A program made the translations under genes and the position numbers. The notes under the pieces are model-generated. The model was not told the origin of the DNA. It searched no databases and saw only the letters and a program-made list of their open reading frames with translations. Positions 36,574-44,501 of a stretch of 64,000 bases of DNA are shown piece after piece (the first letter of the stretch is position 1; every line of letters begins with the position of its first letter). This DNA is from Neptuniibacter sp. 1_MG-2023 (GTDB lineage: Bacteria; Pseudomonadota; Gammaproteobacteria; Pseudomonadales; Balneatricaceae), in the NCBI RefSeq assembly GCF_030547185.1, contig NZ_JAUOQR010000002.1, positions 62,001-126,000 on the forward strand, read 5' to 3'.

Positions 36574-36972
36574 ATGACGAATAATACTTCTGTAAAACCT
36601 ATGGTAGCGGCTGTCGGCGCAGTTTTTCTTACAGGCATGGCAACTGTATCTGTTGCAACTGCTGCTGAGAATCCTTTTGCTGCAAAAGAGTTATCTTCAG
36701 GTTATAGCCAGCAAGTTGCTATGAATGAAGGCAAATGTGGCGAAGGTAAATGTGGCGGCGATAAAGCTAAAAAAGCTGAAGGCAAATGCGGCGAAGGTAA
36801 ATGCGGCGGCGATAAAGCTAAAAAAGCTGAAGGCAAATGTGGCGAAGGTAAATGCGGCGGCGATAAAGCTAAAAAAGCTGAAGGTAAATGCGGCGAAGGT
36901 AAATGTGGCGGCGATAAAGCTGAAAAAGCTGAAGGTAAATGTGGCGAAGGTAAATGCGGTGGTTCTAAGTAA
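36574..36972 (+). CDS. hvfA: HvfA-like RiPP metallophore precursor
   Basis: A 132-residue precursor with an N-terminal signal-like hydrophobic segment (about 9-30) and then a core of 17-residue repeats EGKCGEGKCGGDKAKKA: four full and one partial, carrying ten EGKCG motifs and ten Cys. In this family, MNIO enzymes modify the EGKCG cysteines to oxazolone/thioamide groups that bind copper. Downstream genes encode the matching modification machinery. GGGGTGA precedes the ATG. The tandem core is expected to vary in copy number between strains. Confidence 0.92.
   Translation: MTNNTSVKPMVAAVGAVFLTGMATVSVATAAENPFAAKELSSGYSQQVAMNEGKCGEGKCGGDKAKKAEGKCGEGKCGGDKAKKAEGKCGEGKCGGDKAKKAEGKCGEGKCGGDKAEKAEGKCGEGKCGGSK
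36727..36969 (+). repeat. 51-bp tandem repeat in the metallophore precursor
   Basis: About 4.8 copies of a 51-base unit encoding the 17-residue repeat. Copies differ mainly at third codon positions (GGC/GGT, TGT/TGC, AAA), and one Lys is Glu in the fourth copy. The near identity makes slippage or unequal recombination likely. Confidence 0.92.
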
Positions 36973-37002
36973 TCACGGTTAAGCTTTTATTGTAGCTTCT
37001 GG

Positions 37003-37026
37003 AGGCCCTGCAATGCGGGGCCTTTT
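37003..37026 (+). terminator. Attenuator-like terminator between hvfA and hvfB
   Basis: AGGCCCTGC (37003-37011) pairs with GCGGGGCCT (37015-37023; one G-U pair), three-base loop, then TTTTGATTT. It would let only part of the transcription continue into the enzyme genes, keeping precursor in excess. Confidence 0.75.
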
Positions 37027-37049
37027 GATTTAAGTTTTGAGGTGAGTCT

Positions 37050-37901
37050 ATGGGCAGAGTAAATTATCCAGTACAAGGAGCGGGCTTTGGTTTTCGACGT
37101 TGTATGTCGGAAACATTAAAAGAGGTTGAACCTAGTGCGTTTGATTTTCTTGAAATTGCTCCAGAAAATTGGATGGGGTTAGGTGGACGATTTGGTAAAG
37201 CGTTTCGTCAATACACTGAGCAACATGCTTTTATGGCTCATGGTTTATCTTTATCTATCGGCGGTCCAACGCCTTTGGATATGGACTTCTTATCTAATTT
37301 AAAACAGTTTTTAAAAGATCATAATATTCGTGGTTATTCTGAGCATTTAAGTTACTGCTCTGATGATGGTCACCTATACGATCTAATGCCTATACCTTTC
37401 ACTGAAGAGGCGGTTAAATATGTCGCTGGGCGAATACGCCAAGTGCAGGATGTTCTAGAGCAGAAAATCGCTATGGAGAATGTCTCATATTATGCTGCAC
37501 CTGGATCAGAGATGACGGAGCAAGCGTTTCTTTTAGCTGTATTAGAAGAGGCAGATTGTGATCTGTTATTGGATGTGAATAACATCTATGTGAACAGTAT
37601 TAATCACGGTTACGATGCAGTTGATTTTCTCAAGGCGATGCCATCTGAGCGGATTATGTATGTACATATCGCAGGGCATTATACCGAAGCAGAAGATCTC
37701 CTCGTTGATACTCATGGCGCACCAGTAATTGACCCTGTCTGGTCGTTGTTGCAATTGGCTTATGAACAGTTTGGTGTACTGCCTACACTCTTGGAAAGGG
37801 ATTTTAATATTCCTGAACTACCTGAGTTGCTACAGGAAGTTGAACAAGTTCGTTTCTATCAACACCAGTGGAAAATGAGCCATGCACAAATCCTCGCCTG
37901 A
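37050..37901 (+). CDS. hvfB: MNIO-family (DUF692) peptide-modifying oxygenase
   Basis: Multinuclear non-heme iron-dependent oxygenase of 283 residues with a TIM-barrel fold. Metal-ligand-rich motifs are visible: EIAPENWM near 32, HGLSLSIGGP, SEHLSY, AMENVSYY, LLLDVNNIYVN, HIAGH and THGAPV. It is expected to oxidise Cys residues of the precursor. It overlaps the next gene by 20 bases, so the two products are made together. Confidence 0.94.
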   Translation: MGRVNYPVQGAGFGFRRCMSETLKEVEPSAFDFLEIAPENWMGLGGRFGKAFRQYTEQHAFMAHGLSLSIGGPTPLDMDFLSNLKQFLKDHNIRGYSEHLSYCSDDGHLYDLMPIPFTEEAVKYVAGRIRQVQDVLEQKIAMENVSYYAAPGSEMTEQAFLLAVLEEADCDLLLDVNNIYVNSINHGYDAVDFLKAMPSERIMYVHIAGHYTEAEDLLVDTHGAPVIDPVWSLLQLAYEQFGVLPTLLERDFNIPELPELLQEVEQVRFYQHQWKMSHAQILA

Positions 37902-38679
37902 TCTACCTAGTTTTCAGAAACTGCAGTATCAATTTTCTGCGCATATTAGAAATCCAAAAGATAACCTAGCGCCTCAAGATATTGAAGATCGCAGAATGGC
38001 GATCTACAGAGATCTTTTTTTTAATAATGTTGAAGGTTTCCTTTCGGGCAACTTCCCCGTTTTAAAGTTGATTAGCTCTGAGCAATATTGGCTAAATTTA
38101 GCGCGTGACTTTTTTGATAAGCACCGCTGTCATACGCCTTATTTTTTGGAGATTGGGCAGGAGTTTATCGAGTATGTGGCGAATGAACGCGAGCAGAGTC
38201 TAGATGATCCAGTTTTTCTCCAAGAGTTGATCCATTATGAATGGGTTGAGTTAGCTTTAGATGCTTCAACAGTAGAGTTGCCGTTGGCTGATGTAAATGC
38301 AAATGGGGATTTATTGCTGCAACATCCGGTGCAATCACCTTTAGCTTGGCTGCTTTCATATCAGTTCCCTGTGCACTGTATTCGCATCGACTTTCAACCC
38401 GAAACACCGTCTGATACATCCACCTTTCTTATTGCTTACCGTAATCGTGAAGATGAAGTGAACTTTATGGAGGTGAACTCAGTTACCGCTAGGTTGCTTT
38501 ACTTGCTGTCTGAAGATGACCTTTTATCGGGTCAAGATGCATTAATGCAGATAGCTAAAGAGATGCAGCACCCTAATCCTGAAGCGGTAGTCGAAGGTGG
38601 GTTGGAAACCATGGAACATTTACGTGCCAAAGGAATCATATTAGGTACAACTATCAAATGTAATGGTGCCGTAGATTAA
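37882..38679 (+). CDS. hvfC: HvfC-like DUF2063 partner protein
   Basis: DUF2063-type protein, 265 residues, that in this family recruits the precursor peptide to the MNIO enzyme. An N-terminal helical DNA-binding-like DUF2063 domain (FQKLQYQFSAHIRNP...RMAIYRDLFFNNVEGFL...NFPVLK) is followed by a mixed alpha/beta region. Start ATG 37882 lies within hvfB. Confidence 0.9.
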   Translation: MHKSSPDLPSFQKLQYQFSAHIRNPKDNLAPQDIEDRRMAIYRDLFFNNVEGFLSGNFPVLKLISSEQYWLNLARDFFDKHRCHTPYFLEIGQEFIEYVANEREQSLDDPVFLQELIHYEWVELALDASTVELPLADVNANGDLLLQHPVQSPLAWLLSYQFPVHCIRIDFQPETPSDTSTFLIAYRNREDEVNFMEVNSVTARLLYLLSEDDLLSGQDALMQIAKEMQHPNPEAVVEGGLETMEHLRAKGIILGTTIKCNGAVD

Positions 38680-38717
38680 GGCTCTTCGGCATTATACGTA
38701 TAATAAAGGATGTAATT

Positions 38718-39335
38718 ATGACCAATGCTGTCATTAATGTAGCGAACCGTTTGCAAGACCTATTAAATAGTACCAAATGTGCTGATGGCCTAGCGCCTCT
38801 CTTATTACGTTTGTACCTAGCGCCAGTTTTTATGCAGGCAGGCTGGAATAAACTCTCTCATTTTGAAGATACCGCTGCATGGTTTGGTAATCCAGATTGG
38901 GGTCTTGGATTACCTATGCCTGAGGTGATGGCTGCTTTAGCTGCTGGCACAGAACTTTTTGGCGGCGCTTTGTTAATTGTTGGTTTAGCCGTACGTTGGA
39001 TCAGTATTCCATTAATGGTGACAATGCTGGTGGCTGCCTTTGCGGTGCATTGGGATAATGGGTGGTTGGCTATTGCTGATGGCGGAAGCTGGCTTGCTAA
39101 TGAGCGGGTTATGGAAGCTCAAGAACGCTTAGCTGCGGCAAAAGGTATATTACAAGAGAGTGGTAATTATGAATGGTTAACCGGACGGGGTTCTGTTGTT
39201 ATTTTAAATAATGGAATTGAGTTTTCTATAACTTATCTGATTATGTTACTTAGTTTGTTTTTTACCGGCGCTGGACGATTTTTTAGTGTCGATTATTGGC
39301 TTGCTAGATGTTTTAGAGACGATATCAAAAGCTAA
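38718..39335 (+). CDS. hvfD: DoxX-family membrane protein HvfD
   Basis: A 205-residue four-helix membrane protein (LLLRLYLAPVFMQAGWNKL; ...LFGGALLIVGLAVRWISIPL; ...FSITYLIMLLSLFF). DoxX proteins are regularly encoded with MNIO/DUF2063 pairs and may take part in the redox steps or in envelope electron transfer. It carries an insert of about 40 residues between membrane segments near 115-155. Ends the operon. Confidence 0.88.
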   Translation: MTNAVINVANRLQDLLNSTKCADGLAPLLLRLYLAPVFMQAGWNKLSHFEDTAAWFGNPDWGLGLPMPEVMAALAAGTELFGGALLIVGLAVRWISIPLMVTMLVAAFAVHWDNGWLAIADGGSWLANERVMEAQERLAAAKGILQESGNYEWLTGRGSVVILNNGIEFSITYLIMLLSLFFTGAGRFFSVDYWLARCFRDDIKS

Positions 39336-39348
39336 ATAATTATTTAAT

Positions 39349-39376
39349 AAAAAAGGCCGTATACGGCCTTTTTTAT
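39349..39376. terminator. Bidirectional terminator after hvfD
   Basis: A perfect palindrome at 39351-39372 (GGCCGTATACGGCC core flanked by A-run and T-run) can terminate from both sides: hvfABCD on plus and the small gene ending at 39395 on minus. Confidence 0.88.
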
Positions 39377-39394
39377 TATCATAAGCTGATGAGG

Positions 39395-39565
39395 TTAACG
39401 TTGTTGAGATTGAGATAACAAACCGATAAAAGCATCAGCATACCAGTGAGATGCACTGATGAGATCATTCACTGATTCTGATTCGAAAACCCGCTCAAGA
39501 TAGTATTCATACAGTGCGCTGGATTCTTCGAAAAAATTTTCTACATGGCCAATATCGTAATTCAT
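39395..39565 (-). CDS. 56-residue small acidic protein
   Basis: A short gene with ATG at 39565 behind a good GAGGTGA ribosome site and a stop at 39395 just before the shared terminator. The product is acidic and helical: it begins MNYDIGHVENFFEES and ends GLLSQSQQR, with Tyr/Phe clusters and no membrane segment. I do not recognise a family. An FNR/ANR-type palindrome lies 108 bases upstream, so low-oxygen regulation is suggested. Confidence 0.65.
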   Translation of the reverse strand: MNYDIGHVENFFEESSALYEYYLERVFESESVNDLISASHWYADAFIGLLSQSQQR

Positions 39566-39672
39566 AGTCACCTCAATTGTTAATTAGCTTAGCTCCTTAA
39601 ATCATTCCGTGGTAAGAAGGTATGGGGTAAAGCGATCCTCTATTTTACTTTTCTCTTATACTTTAGTCAAAA

Positions 39673-39686
39673 TTGATCTAGATCAA
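39673..39686 (-). promoter_or_regulatory. FNR/ANR-type binding site
   Basis: TTGATCTAGATCAA matches the TTGAT-N4-ATCAA consensus exactly. The nearest downstream gene on the minus strand is the 56-residue gene starting at 39565. A TAAAAT-like -10 lies at about 39642-39647, which would put the box near -45, close to an activator position. Confidence 0.65.
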
Positions 39687-39692
39687 TGTTTG

Positions 39693-40061
39693 TTAAAGGC
39701 TTTTTTCTAGTAAGTGCTTTTTTTGTTCTTCACTAAGGGAGTCTATAGGCTGGTCGGTAAGTGATTCCAACATTTCATTCAATAATGGCGCGCATTGATC
39801 GCCTGAGTTGAGCGCATTGTCGATGAGCTCCCCAATTGTCATTTCAGGCTCGTGACCAAGTGCTTGTTGGTCATCCATGCACTGTAGATAATTTTTGATG
39901 TAAGCACTGCTTATCTCACCTTTCTCATCAACGATACTCGGAAGCTGGAAGAGCCATTCCTGAAGTTGCTCCGTGAGTTCTTTTCCTTCCTCATTCGCTG
40001 TCGCATACTGGCATGTGATAAGTAGTAAACCTGTTATAAATAGCTGATATAGGTATTTCAT
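39693..40061 (-). CDS. Small secreted or periplasmic protein, unknown
   Basis: A 122-residue protein with a clear signal peptide (MKYLYQLFITGLLLITCQYATA, cleaved near ATA-NEE; the Cys does not fit a standard lipobox well). The mature part is acidic and helical with two Cys (LQCMDD, DQCAPL) that could form a disulfide. Family not recognised. The FNR-type box lies just after its stop and does not control it. Confidence 0.75.
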   Translation of the reverse strand: MKYLYQLFITGLLLITCQYATANEEGKELTEQLQEWLFQLPSIVDEKGEISSAYIKNYLQCMDDQQALGHEPEMTIGELIDNALNSGDQCAPLLNEMLESLTDQPIDSLSEEQKKHLLEKSL

Positions 40062-40121
40062 CGTTACTCCTTTAAAGCATAAGTATATCTTAGTATGGGG
40101 GAGCTGAAGCCGGTCTGAATA

Positions 40122-40841
40122 TTAGGCTTGCCGTGTGACTTCAATTAGATCAACGTAGATATGCTCATCCGTGATTCTGAAACGGATATTAAGGTCATGT
40201 AGTTTTACACCATAGGATTTGTCAGGGTCATTTTTTTTATAGGCAGGGCGGGGATCACAGCGGAGTAACTCTGTTATTTGGTTCTTGATAGGCTGAGCTA
40301 GACGCCTTTCCTCTGTTGCGAGAGTAGAGAGTGCGCTTTCGGAGAAGAAAATGGTCTGTTGTAAAAGTTTTATATTCTCGGCAAACGGAAAACTTGCTTC
40401 AGGTAAGCTATCCGAATAGGGGAGGTAAGGTTTTATATCAAGAATAGGTGTTCCATCGAGGAGATCGGCTCCACTAATGAAAAGTGTGGTACAACCCTCT
40501 GTAATTTCAATATTAATTAATTTTACCGGAGATAATCCGATTGGATTAGGTCGAAAAGGAGAGCGGCTAGAAAAAACGCCTATACGTTTATTGCCGCCTA
40601 ATCTAGGTGGGCGAACGGTGGGTTTCCAGCCTTTCTCTAGGCATTCGCTAAAAACGAATAAAAGCCAAATATGGCTACAGTTTTCTAGTCCTCTAACTAT
40701 TTCTTGAGTACTAAATTCCGGAAGAAGAGTAATGCTTGATGTTACTGTTTCTGCAAGTCCGGGTTGCCTTGGGATCCCAAACTTCTCTTTATAAGGACTA
40801 TTTACAACGGCAATGGGTTGGAATATATAAGTATCTTGCAT
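40122..40841 (-). CDS. trmO: tRNA (N6-threonylcarbamoyladenosine37-N6)-methyltransferase
   Basis: TsaA/TrmO-type SAM-dependent methyltransferase, 239 residues, which methylates t6A37 of tRNA-Thr. The N-terminal beta-barrel domain shows IAVVNSPYKEKFGIPRQPGL, HIWLLFVFSE, RPPRLGG and GVFSSRSPFRPNPIGLS, with DGTPILDIKPYLPY further on, plus the usual C-terminal domain. Complete. Confidence 0.94.
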   Translation of the reverse strand: MQDTYIFQPIAVVNSPYKEKFGIPRQPGLAETVTSSITLLPEFSTQEIVRGLENCSHIWLLFVFSECLEKGWKPTVRPPRLGGNKRIGVFSSRSPFRPNPIGLSPVKLINIEITEGCTTLFISGADLLDGTPILDIKPYLPYSDSLPEASFPFAENIKLLQQTIFFSESALSTLATEERRLAQPIKNQITELLRCDPRPAYKKNDPDKSYGVKLHDLNIRFRITDEHIYVDLIEVTRQA

Positions 40842-40856
40842 CGATGGTTATGTCTT

Positions 40857-42494
40857 TTATGGGTTAATAACTGAGTCACGGGATTGCATAGGCGTTAAGC
40901 TACTCCAAAATCTGGCGGCTTTTTCTACCTGTTCTGACAATCTGTGAATATGACTTAAAGCGTCTAGAAGTAAGATACTCTCTTGAGGGTCTAATTTTCC
41001 TGCGATATTACTTTCTAGAATATGGGATTTAATGATTTGATATTTTTTTTCCAAGTTCTGGATAAGCTCACGGCTTTCTGTACCGGATATACATGAGTTA
41101 TCTTTGATTTCGCAGTTCTCGATTAATTCAATAGTGCTCTGCTGATAATCATGTATGAGTTCACGAATAGAGCGATCGGATAGCTGTTCGAGAACTTCGT
41201 AATACCTTGGGATTAGGACTGATAAACGAGCGATTTCGCTATAATAGCGCGTGATGCGCATAGCTGAAGGGAGAATTTCACTGATCTCTTTAGTTAAATT
41301 GCTCTGTGCTATTTTTTGGTTATATTCGCCGATTTTATCATTAAGTTGTTGGGCGCTGTTCATCAGTGCAGCCAGCTTAGATGTTTCTGATGTTTCGGCA
41401 CTAATAGCGGCTTTTGCCATTTTTGCTGTTAGTACGCTTACACGGCTTAATTCATTTTTCATGGCCTCCACGGCTAAGGCTGGGGAGGATAGAATCGTTT
41501 TATCAAGGAATCTAGGTTGACCAAAGCTTTCCTCTTGTGAGCAAAAGCGTTTATTGAGAAAACGTTCTAAATGGTCGGTCATTGGCCATAAAGCAGCAAC
41601 GCCTATGAGGTTAAATAGGGTATGAAAGCCTGCTAACAGGATTACTAGGTTAAGGTTTTTTAAATCATTATTAATAATGCCGGCCAAGAGTACTAATAAG
41701 ATAACACCAATAAACCCCGTTATAAGATTAAAAATAACATGTGCGGCGGCAATTCTTTTTGCATTAGACGTCGCGCCAATCACTGATAACATCGCAGTTG
41801 AAGTTGTACCTAAGTTTGCGCCAATAACGAGGGCGCCGGCTGAGGCTATAGGAATAGATCCCGCGGCGGTTAAAGAGAGGGTTATCGCCATGGCGGCGGA
41901 AGATGATTGCATAAGCAAAGTTAAAAAGAAGCCTGCTAATACACACATTATTAGGCCCGTTGCTGAATTGCTCATCTGATCAAGAGGCAGATAACTATCT
42001 AAGCCATCAAAAGCATTTTTAAGATAATCTAGGCCAATAAAGAACAGACCGAAACCTGCTATAGCCATACCGAAATGACTGCTTTTACGGTCGCCACCTG
42101 TTAATTTTAAAAACATGCCTATAGCGACCATGGGAAGAGCAAACGCGCTGATCTTTACTTTGAAACCGATCAGAGCGACCAGCCAACCTGTCATAGTTGT
42201 GCCAATATTACAGCCATAGATTAGAGTGATGGATTGCCTTAACTTTAGAAGTCCTGCATTTACAAAACCAATTGTGGCTACTGTAACGGCACTTGATGAC
42301 TGCACTATAGCGGTGATAAGAATGCCGGAAGCTAACCCCCTAAGAGGGGACTCGGTTGCTGCTTGTAGGGCTTTTTTCAGACCTTGGCCGGCGGCTTGCT
42401 GCATTCCAGTAGTCATTAAATGCATACCGAGAAGGAACAAGCCAATTCCTCCAGCTAAATCACCTAACAGTCCGAGCATCATAAGTAGCAACAC
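40857..42494 (-). CDS. Na/Pi cotransporter with PhoU-like tail
   Basis: Inner-membrane sodium/phosphate cotransporter-type protein of 545 residues. Two inverted repeats each contain a QSSSA motif (near 65 and 195) that forms the transport site, with about eight membrane segments up to 310. Residues about 340-545 form a PhoU-like helical bundle. Members of this family in bacteria are thought to move phosphate, sometimes outward. Ends 15 bases before trmO on the same strand. Confidence 0.92.
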   Translation of the reverse strand: MLLLMMLGLLGDLAGGIGLFLLGMHLMTTGMQQAAGQGLKKALQAATESPLRGLASGILITAIVQSSSAVTVATIGFVNAGLLKLRQSITLIYGCNIGTTMTGWLVALIGFKVKISAFALPMVAIGMFLKLTGGDRKSSHFGMAIAGFGLFFIGLDYLKNAFDGLDSYLPLDQMSNSATGLIMCVLAGFFLTLLMQSSSAAMAITLSLTAAGSIPIASAGALVIGANLGTTSTAMLSVIGATSNAKRIAAAHVIFNLITGFIGVILLVLLAGIINNDLKNLNLVILLAGFHTLFNLIGVAALWPMTDHLERFLNKRFCSQEESFGQPRFLDKTILSSPALAVEAMKNELSRVSVLTAKMAKAAISAETSETSKLAALMNSAQQLNDKIGEYNQKIAQSNLTKEISEILPSAMRITRYYSEIARLSVLIPRYYEVLEQLSDRSIRELIHDYQQSTIELIENCEIKDNSCISGTESRELIQNLEKKYQIIKSHILESNIAGKLDPQESILLLDALSHIHRLSEQVEKAARFWSSLTPMQSRDSVINP

Positions 42495-42574
42495 CTCAAG
42501 TGAATAAGCTTAATTGTTGTTCTAAAGAAGAAAATAATCAATGGAGCATGGCCGTTGTTTATTGATCTGCTGAG

Positions 42575-43264
42575 TTATTTAGGTGTTCGTGCTATCACGA
42601 GCACATCAATGCGCTCTGTGCCGGCTTTTATTAATGTTTGTGCTGCGGCTTCTAATGTAGCACCAGTGGTCATTACATCATCGATCAACATTACATGTTT
42701 ATAATGGTTATCTTTAGCTTGAAAAACATTACGTTGGTTTTTTAATCGTTCACTTCTTTTTAGCTCCATCTGCCGGCGGGTTGATTTTTTCTTCTTTAAT
42801 AAGTGAGTATCAACTTTAATCTTTAGTTTTTTTCCCAATTCAAATGCTAAAAGCTCGGCCTGGTTAAAGCCCCGTTTATAAAGGCTGACTTTATGCATAG
42901 GGATAGGAATCAGAGCTTCGACACTGCTAGGTAGTGAGCAATGCTCTAATAAGAGTTGTGCTAAATGGCCTATATACTGTGTTTTGCTGGTATATTTTAT
43001 TTTTCCTATGAAGTGGTCGATGGGAAATTGATAAAGGAAAAGAGCATTTACTTGAGTAAATGATGGTTTTTTCTTAAGGCATTGGCCACAGATTGCATTT
43101 TCTGGGGCGTTGGTGAGAGGAAGGGCGCAGATACTACATTGAGCGTTGAGCCAAGGAAGATCTTTTTTGCATGATCTGCAGATTCCGGATCGACTATTAC
43201 AGGGCTTTAAACATAGAATGCATAGATTAAATAATGATCTATAGTTGACTTTAGTTAATTTCAT
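42575..43264 (-). CDS. comF: ComF-family phosphoribosyltransferase-like protein
   Basis: A 229-residue protein with N-terminal CxxC pairs (CILC, CRSC, CSIC, CGQC; a zinc finger) and a PRT domain with the PRPP loop LIDDVMTTGATL near 195. ComF is needed for DNA uptake in Haemophilus and Bacillus, where it assists ssDNA entry. The gene is divergent from bioB; its start lies 4 bases from the bioB -35 box. Confidence 0.93.
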   Translation of the reverse strand: MKLTKVNYRSLFNLCILCLKPCNSRSGICRSCKKDLPWLNAQCSICALPLTNAPENAICGQCLKKKPSFTQVNALFLYQFPIDHFIGKIKYTSKTQYIGHLAQLLLEHCSLPSSVEALIPIPMHKVSLYKRGFNQAELLAFELGKKLKIKVDTHLLKKKKSTRRQMELKRSERLKNQRNVFQAKDNHYKHVMLIDDVMTTGATLEAAAQTLIKAGTERIDVLVIARTPK

Positions 43265-43267
43265 AGG

Positions 43268-43295
43268 TTGACAGTTCCTTCTGTCAGGATAGAAT
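43268..43295 (+). promoter_or_regulatory. Strong promoter of bioBFHCD with embedded palindrome
   Basis: A perfect -35 TTGACA (43268-43273), 16-base spacer and TAGAAT (43290-43295). A perfect 18-base inverted repeat TGACAG-TTCCTT-CTGTCA (43269-43286) overlaps the -35 and fills the spacer, an ideal operator position. It does not resemble the BirA operator (TTGTAAACC half-sites). Confidence 0.75.
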
Positions 43296-43377
43296 TACGC
43301 TATTAAGCAGGCAATAGCCTGTCGAGCGTTGAAGCATCTTGCTTCATGATCGTTATTTTCCGGGGGATACTTCTAAG

Positions 43378-44421
43378 ATGCAACAGTTAGGTGCAATTCG
43401 TCATAATTGGACAGAGGCAGAGGTAAAATCACTGTTTGAGCTGCCTTTTAATGATTTGATGTTTAAAGCGCATACCGTACATCGGGAGAACTTTGATCCG
43501 AATGAAGTGCAGGTGAGCACGCTTCTTTCAATAAAAACAGGCGCTTGTCCTGAAGACTGTAAATATTGTCCTCAGAGCGGTCATTACAATACCGGGCTTG
43601 AGAAAGAGCGCTTGATGCAAGTTGAACAAGTGATTGAAAAAGCGAAAAAAGCGAAAGAGACAGGCTCGACACGTTTCTGTATGGGAGCGGCCTGGAAGCA
43701 CCCTGCAGATAAAGATATGCCTTATGTGATTGAGATGGTTAAAAAGGTTAAAGAACTTGGTTTGGAAACCTGTATGACTTTAGGCATGTTGGACGAAGGT
43801 AAAGCAGAGCAGCTTGCTGATGCGGGTTTGGATTACTACAACCACAACCTTGACACCTCTCCAGAATTTTACGACAAGATTATTACCACACGTACCTACC
43901 AAGATCGCTTAGATACACTGCAAAATGTGCGTGATTCAGGCATGAAGATTTGTAGTGGTGGTATTCTAGGTATGGGTGAAACCGCAAGAGATCGTTATGG
44001 TCTGTTGATGCAGCTGGCTAATATGCCGGTACAGCCAGAAAGTGTGCCTATTAATATGCTGGTAAAGGTCGCTGGTACGCCCTTAGAGAACGTAGATGAT
44101 CTTGATCACCTTGATTTCATCCGCACCATCGCTGTTGCTCGTATTATGATGCCAGCGTCTCATGTGCGATTGTCTGCAGGGCGTGAACAGATGAGTGATG
44201 AAACTCAAGCGATGACCTTCTTCGCTGGGGCTAATTCCATCTTCTATGGTGAGTGTTTGTTGACGACGCCAAACCCTGAAACCCATCGCGATCTTCAGCT
44301 ATTCCGTAAATTGGGTATTAACCCTGAACAGCGTATTTCTGATGCGGATGATACACAGGAAGCTGTTATTCTGAATGATCTGCAGAAGCAGAGTGATAGT
44401 CAGCACTTCTACGAAGCCTAA
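43378..44421 (+). CDS. bioB: Biotin synthase
   Basis: Radical SAM enzyme that inserts sulfur into dethiobiotin; 347 residues from ATG 43378, which has GGGGGAT upstream and aligns with known BioB starts. An in-frame TTG at 43339 would add 13 unrelated residues. CxxxCxxC is in [13 protein letters not shown], and [34 protein letters not shown] and RLSAGREQM are all conserved. First gene of the biotin operon. Confidence 0.98.
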   Translation: MQQLGAIRHNWTEAEVKSLFELPFNDLMFKAHTVHRENFDPNEVQVSTLLSIKTGACPEDCKYCPQSGHYNTGLEKERLMQVEQVIEKAKKAKETGSTRFCMGAAWKHPADKDMPYVIEMVKKVKELGLETCMTLGMLDEGKAEQLADAGLDYYNHNLDTSPEFYDKIITTRTYQDRLDTLQNVRDSGMKICSGGILGMGETARDRYGLLMQLANMPVQPESVPINMLVKVAGTPLENVDDLDHLDFIRTIAVARIMMPASHVRLSAGREQMSDETQAMTFFAGANSIFYGECLLTTPNPETHRDLQLFRKLGINPEQRISDADDTQEAVILNDLQKQSDSQHFYEA

Positions 44422-44437
44422 ACCCTTATAGAGATTA

Positions 44438-44467
44438 AATTAAGAGCAGAGCCTTCTGCTCTTAATT
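44438..44467 (+). promoter_or_regulatory. Long hairpin between bioB and bioF
   Basis: A perfect 13-bp stem (44438-44450 with 44455-44467) closed by a GCCT tetraloop. Only a weak T-stretch follows (CACTTTTC), so it may be a partial terminator or an RNA-processing/stability element that sets bioB apart from bioFHCD. Confidence 0.75.
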
Positions 44468-44501
44468 CACTTTTCAGATCTATTCCTACTAGAGATCGAC
44501 T

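Noticed and set aside
36727-36969. CRISPR-like array
   Set aside because: The repeats are in frame, without spacers, and encode the EGKCG core of the metallophore precursor.
43339-43377. Longer BioB start at TTG 43339
   Set aside because: Adds 13 non-conserved residues; ATG 43378 has a strong ribosome site and fits known BioB proteins.
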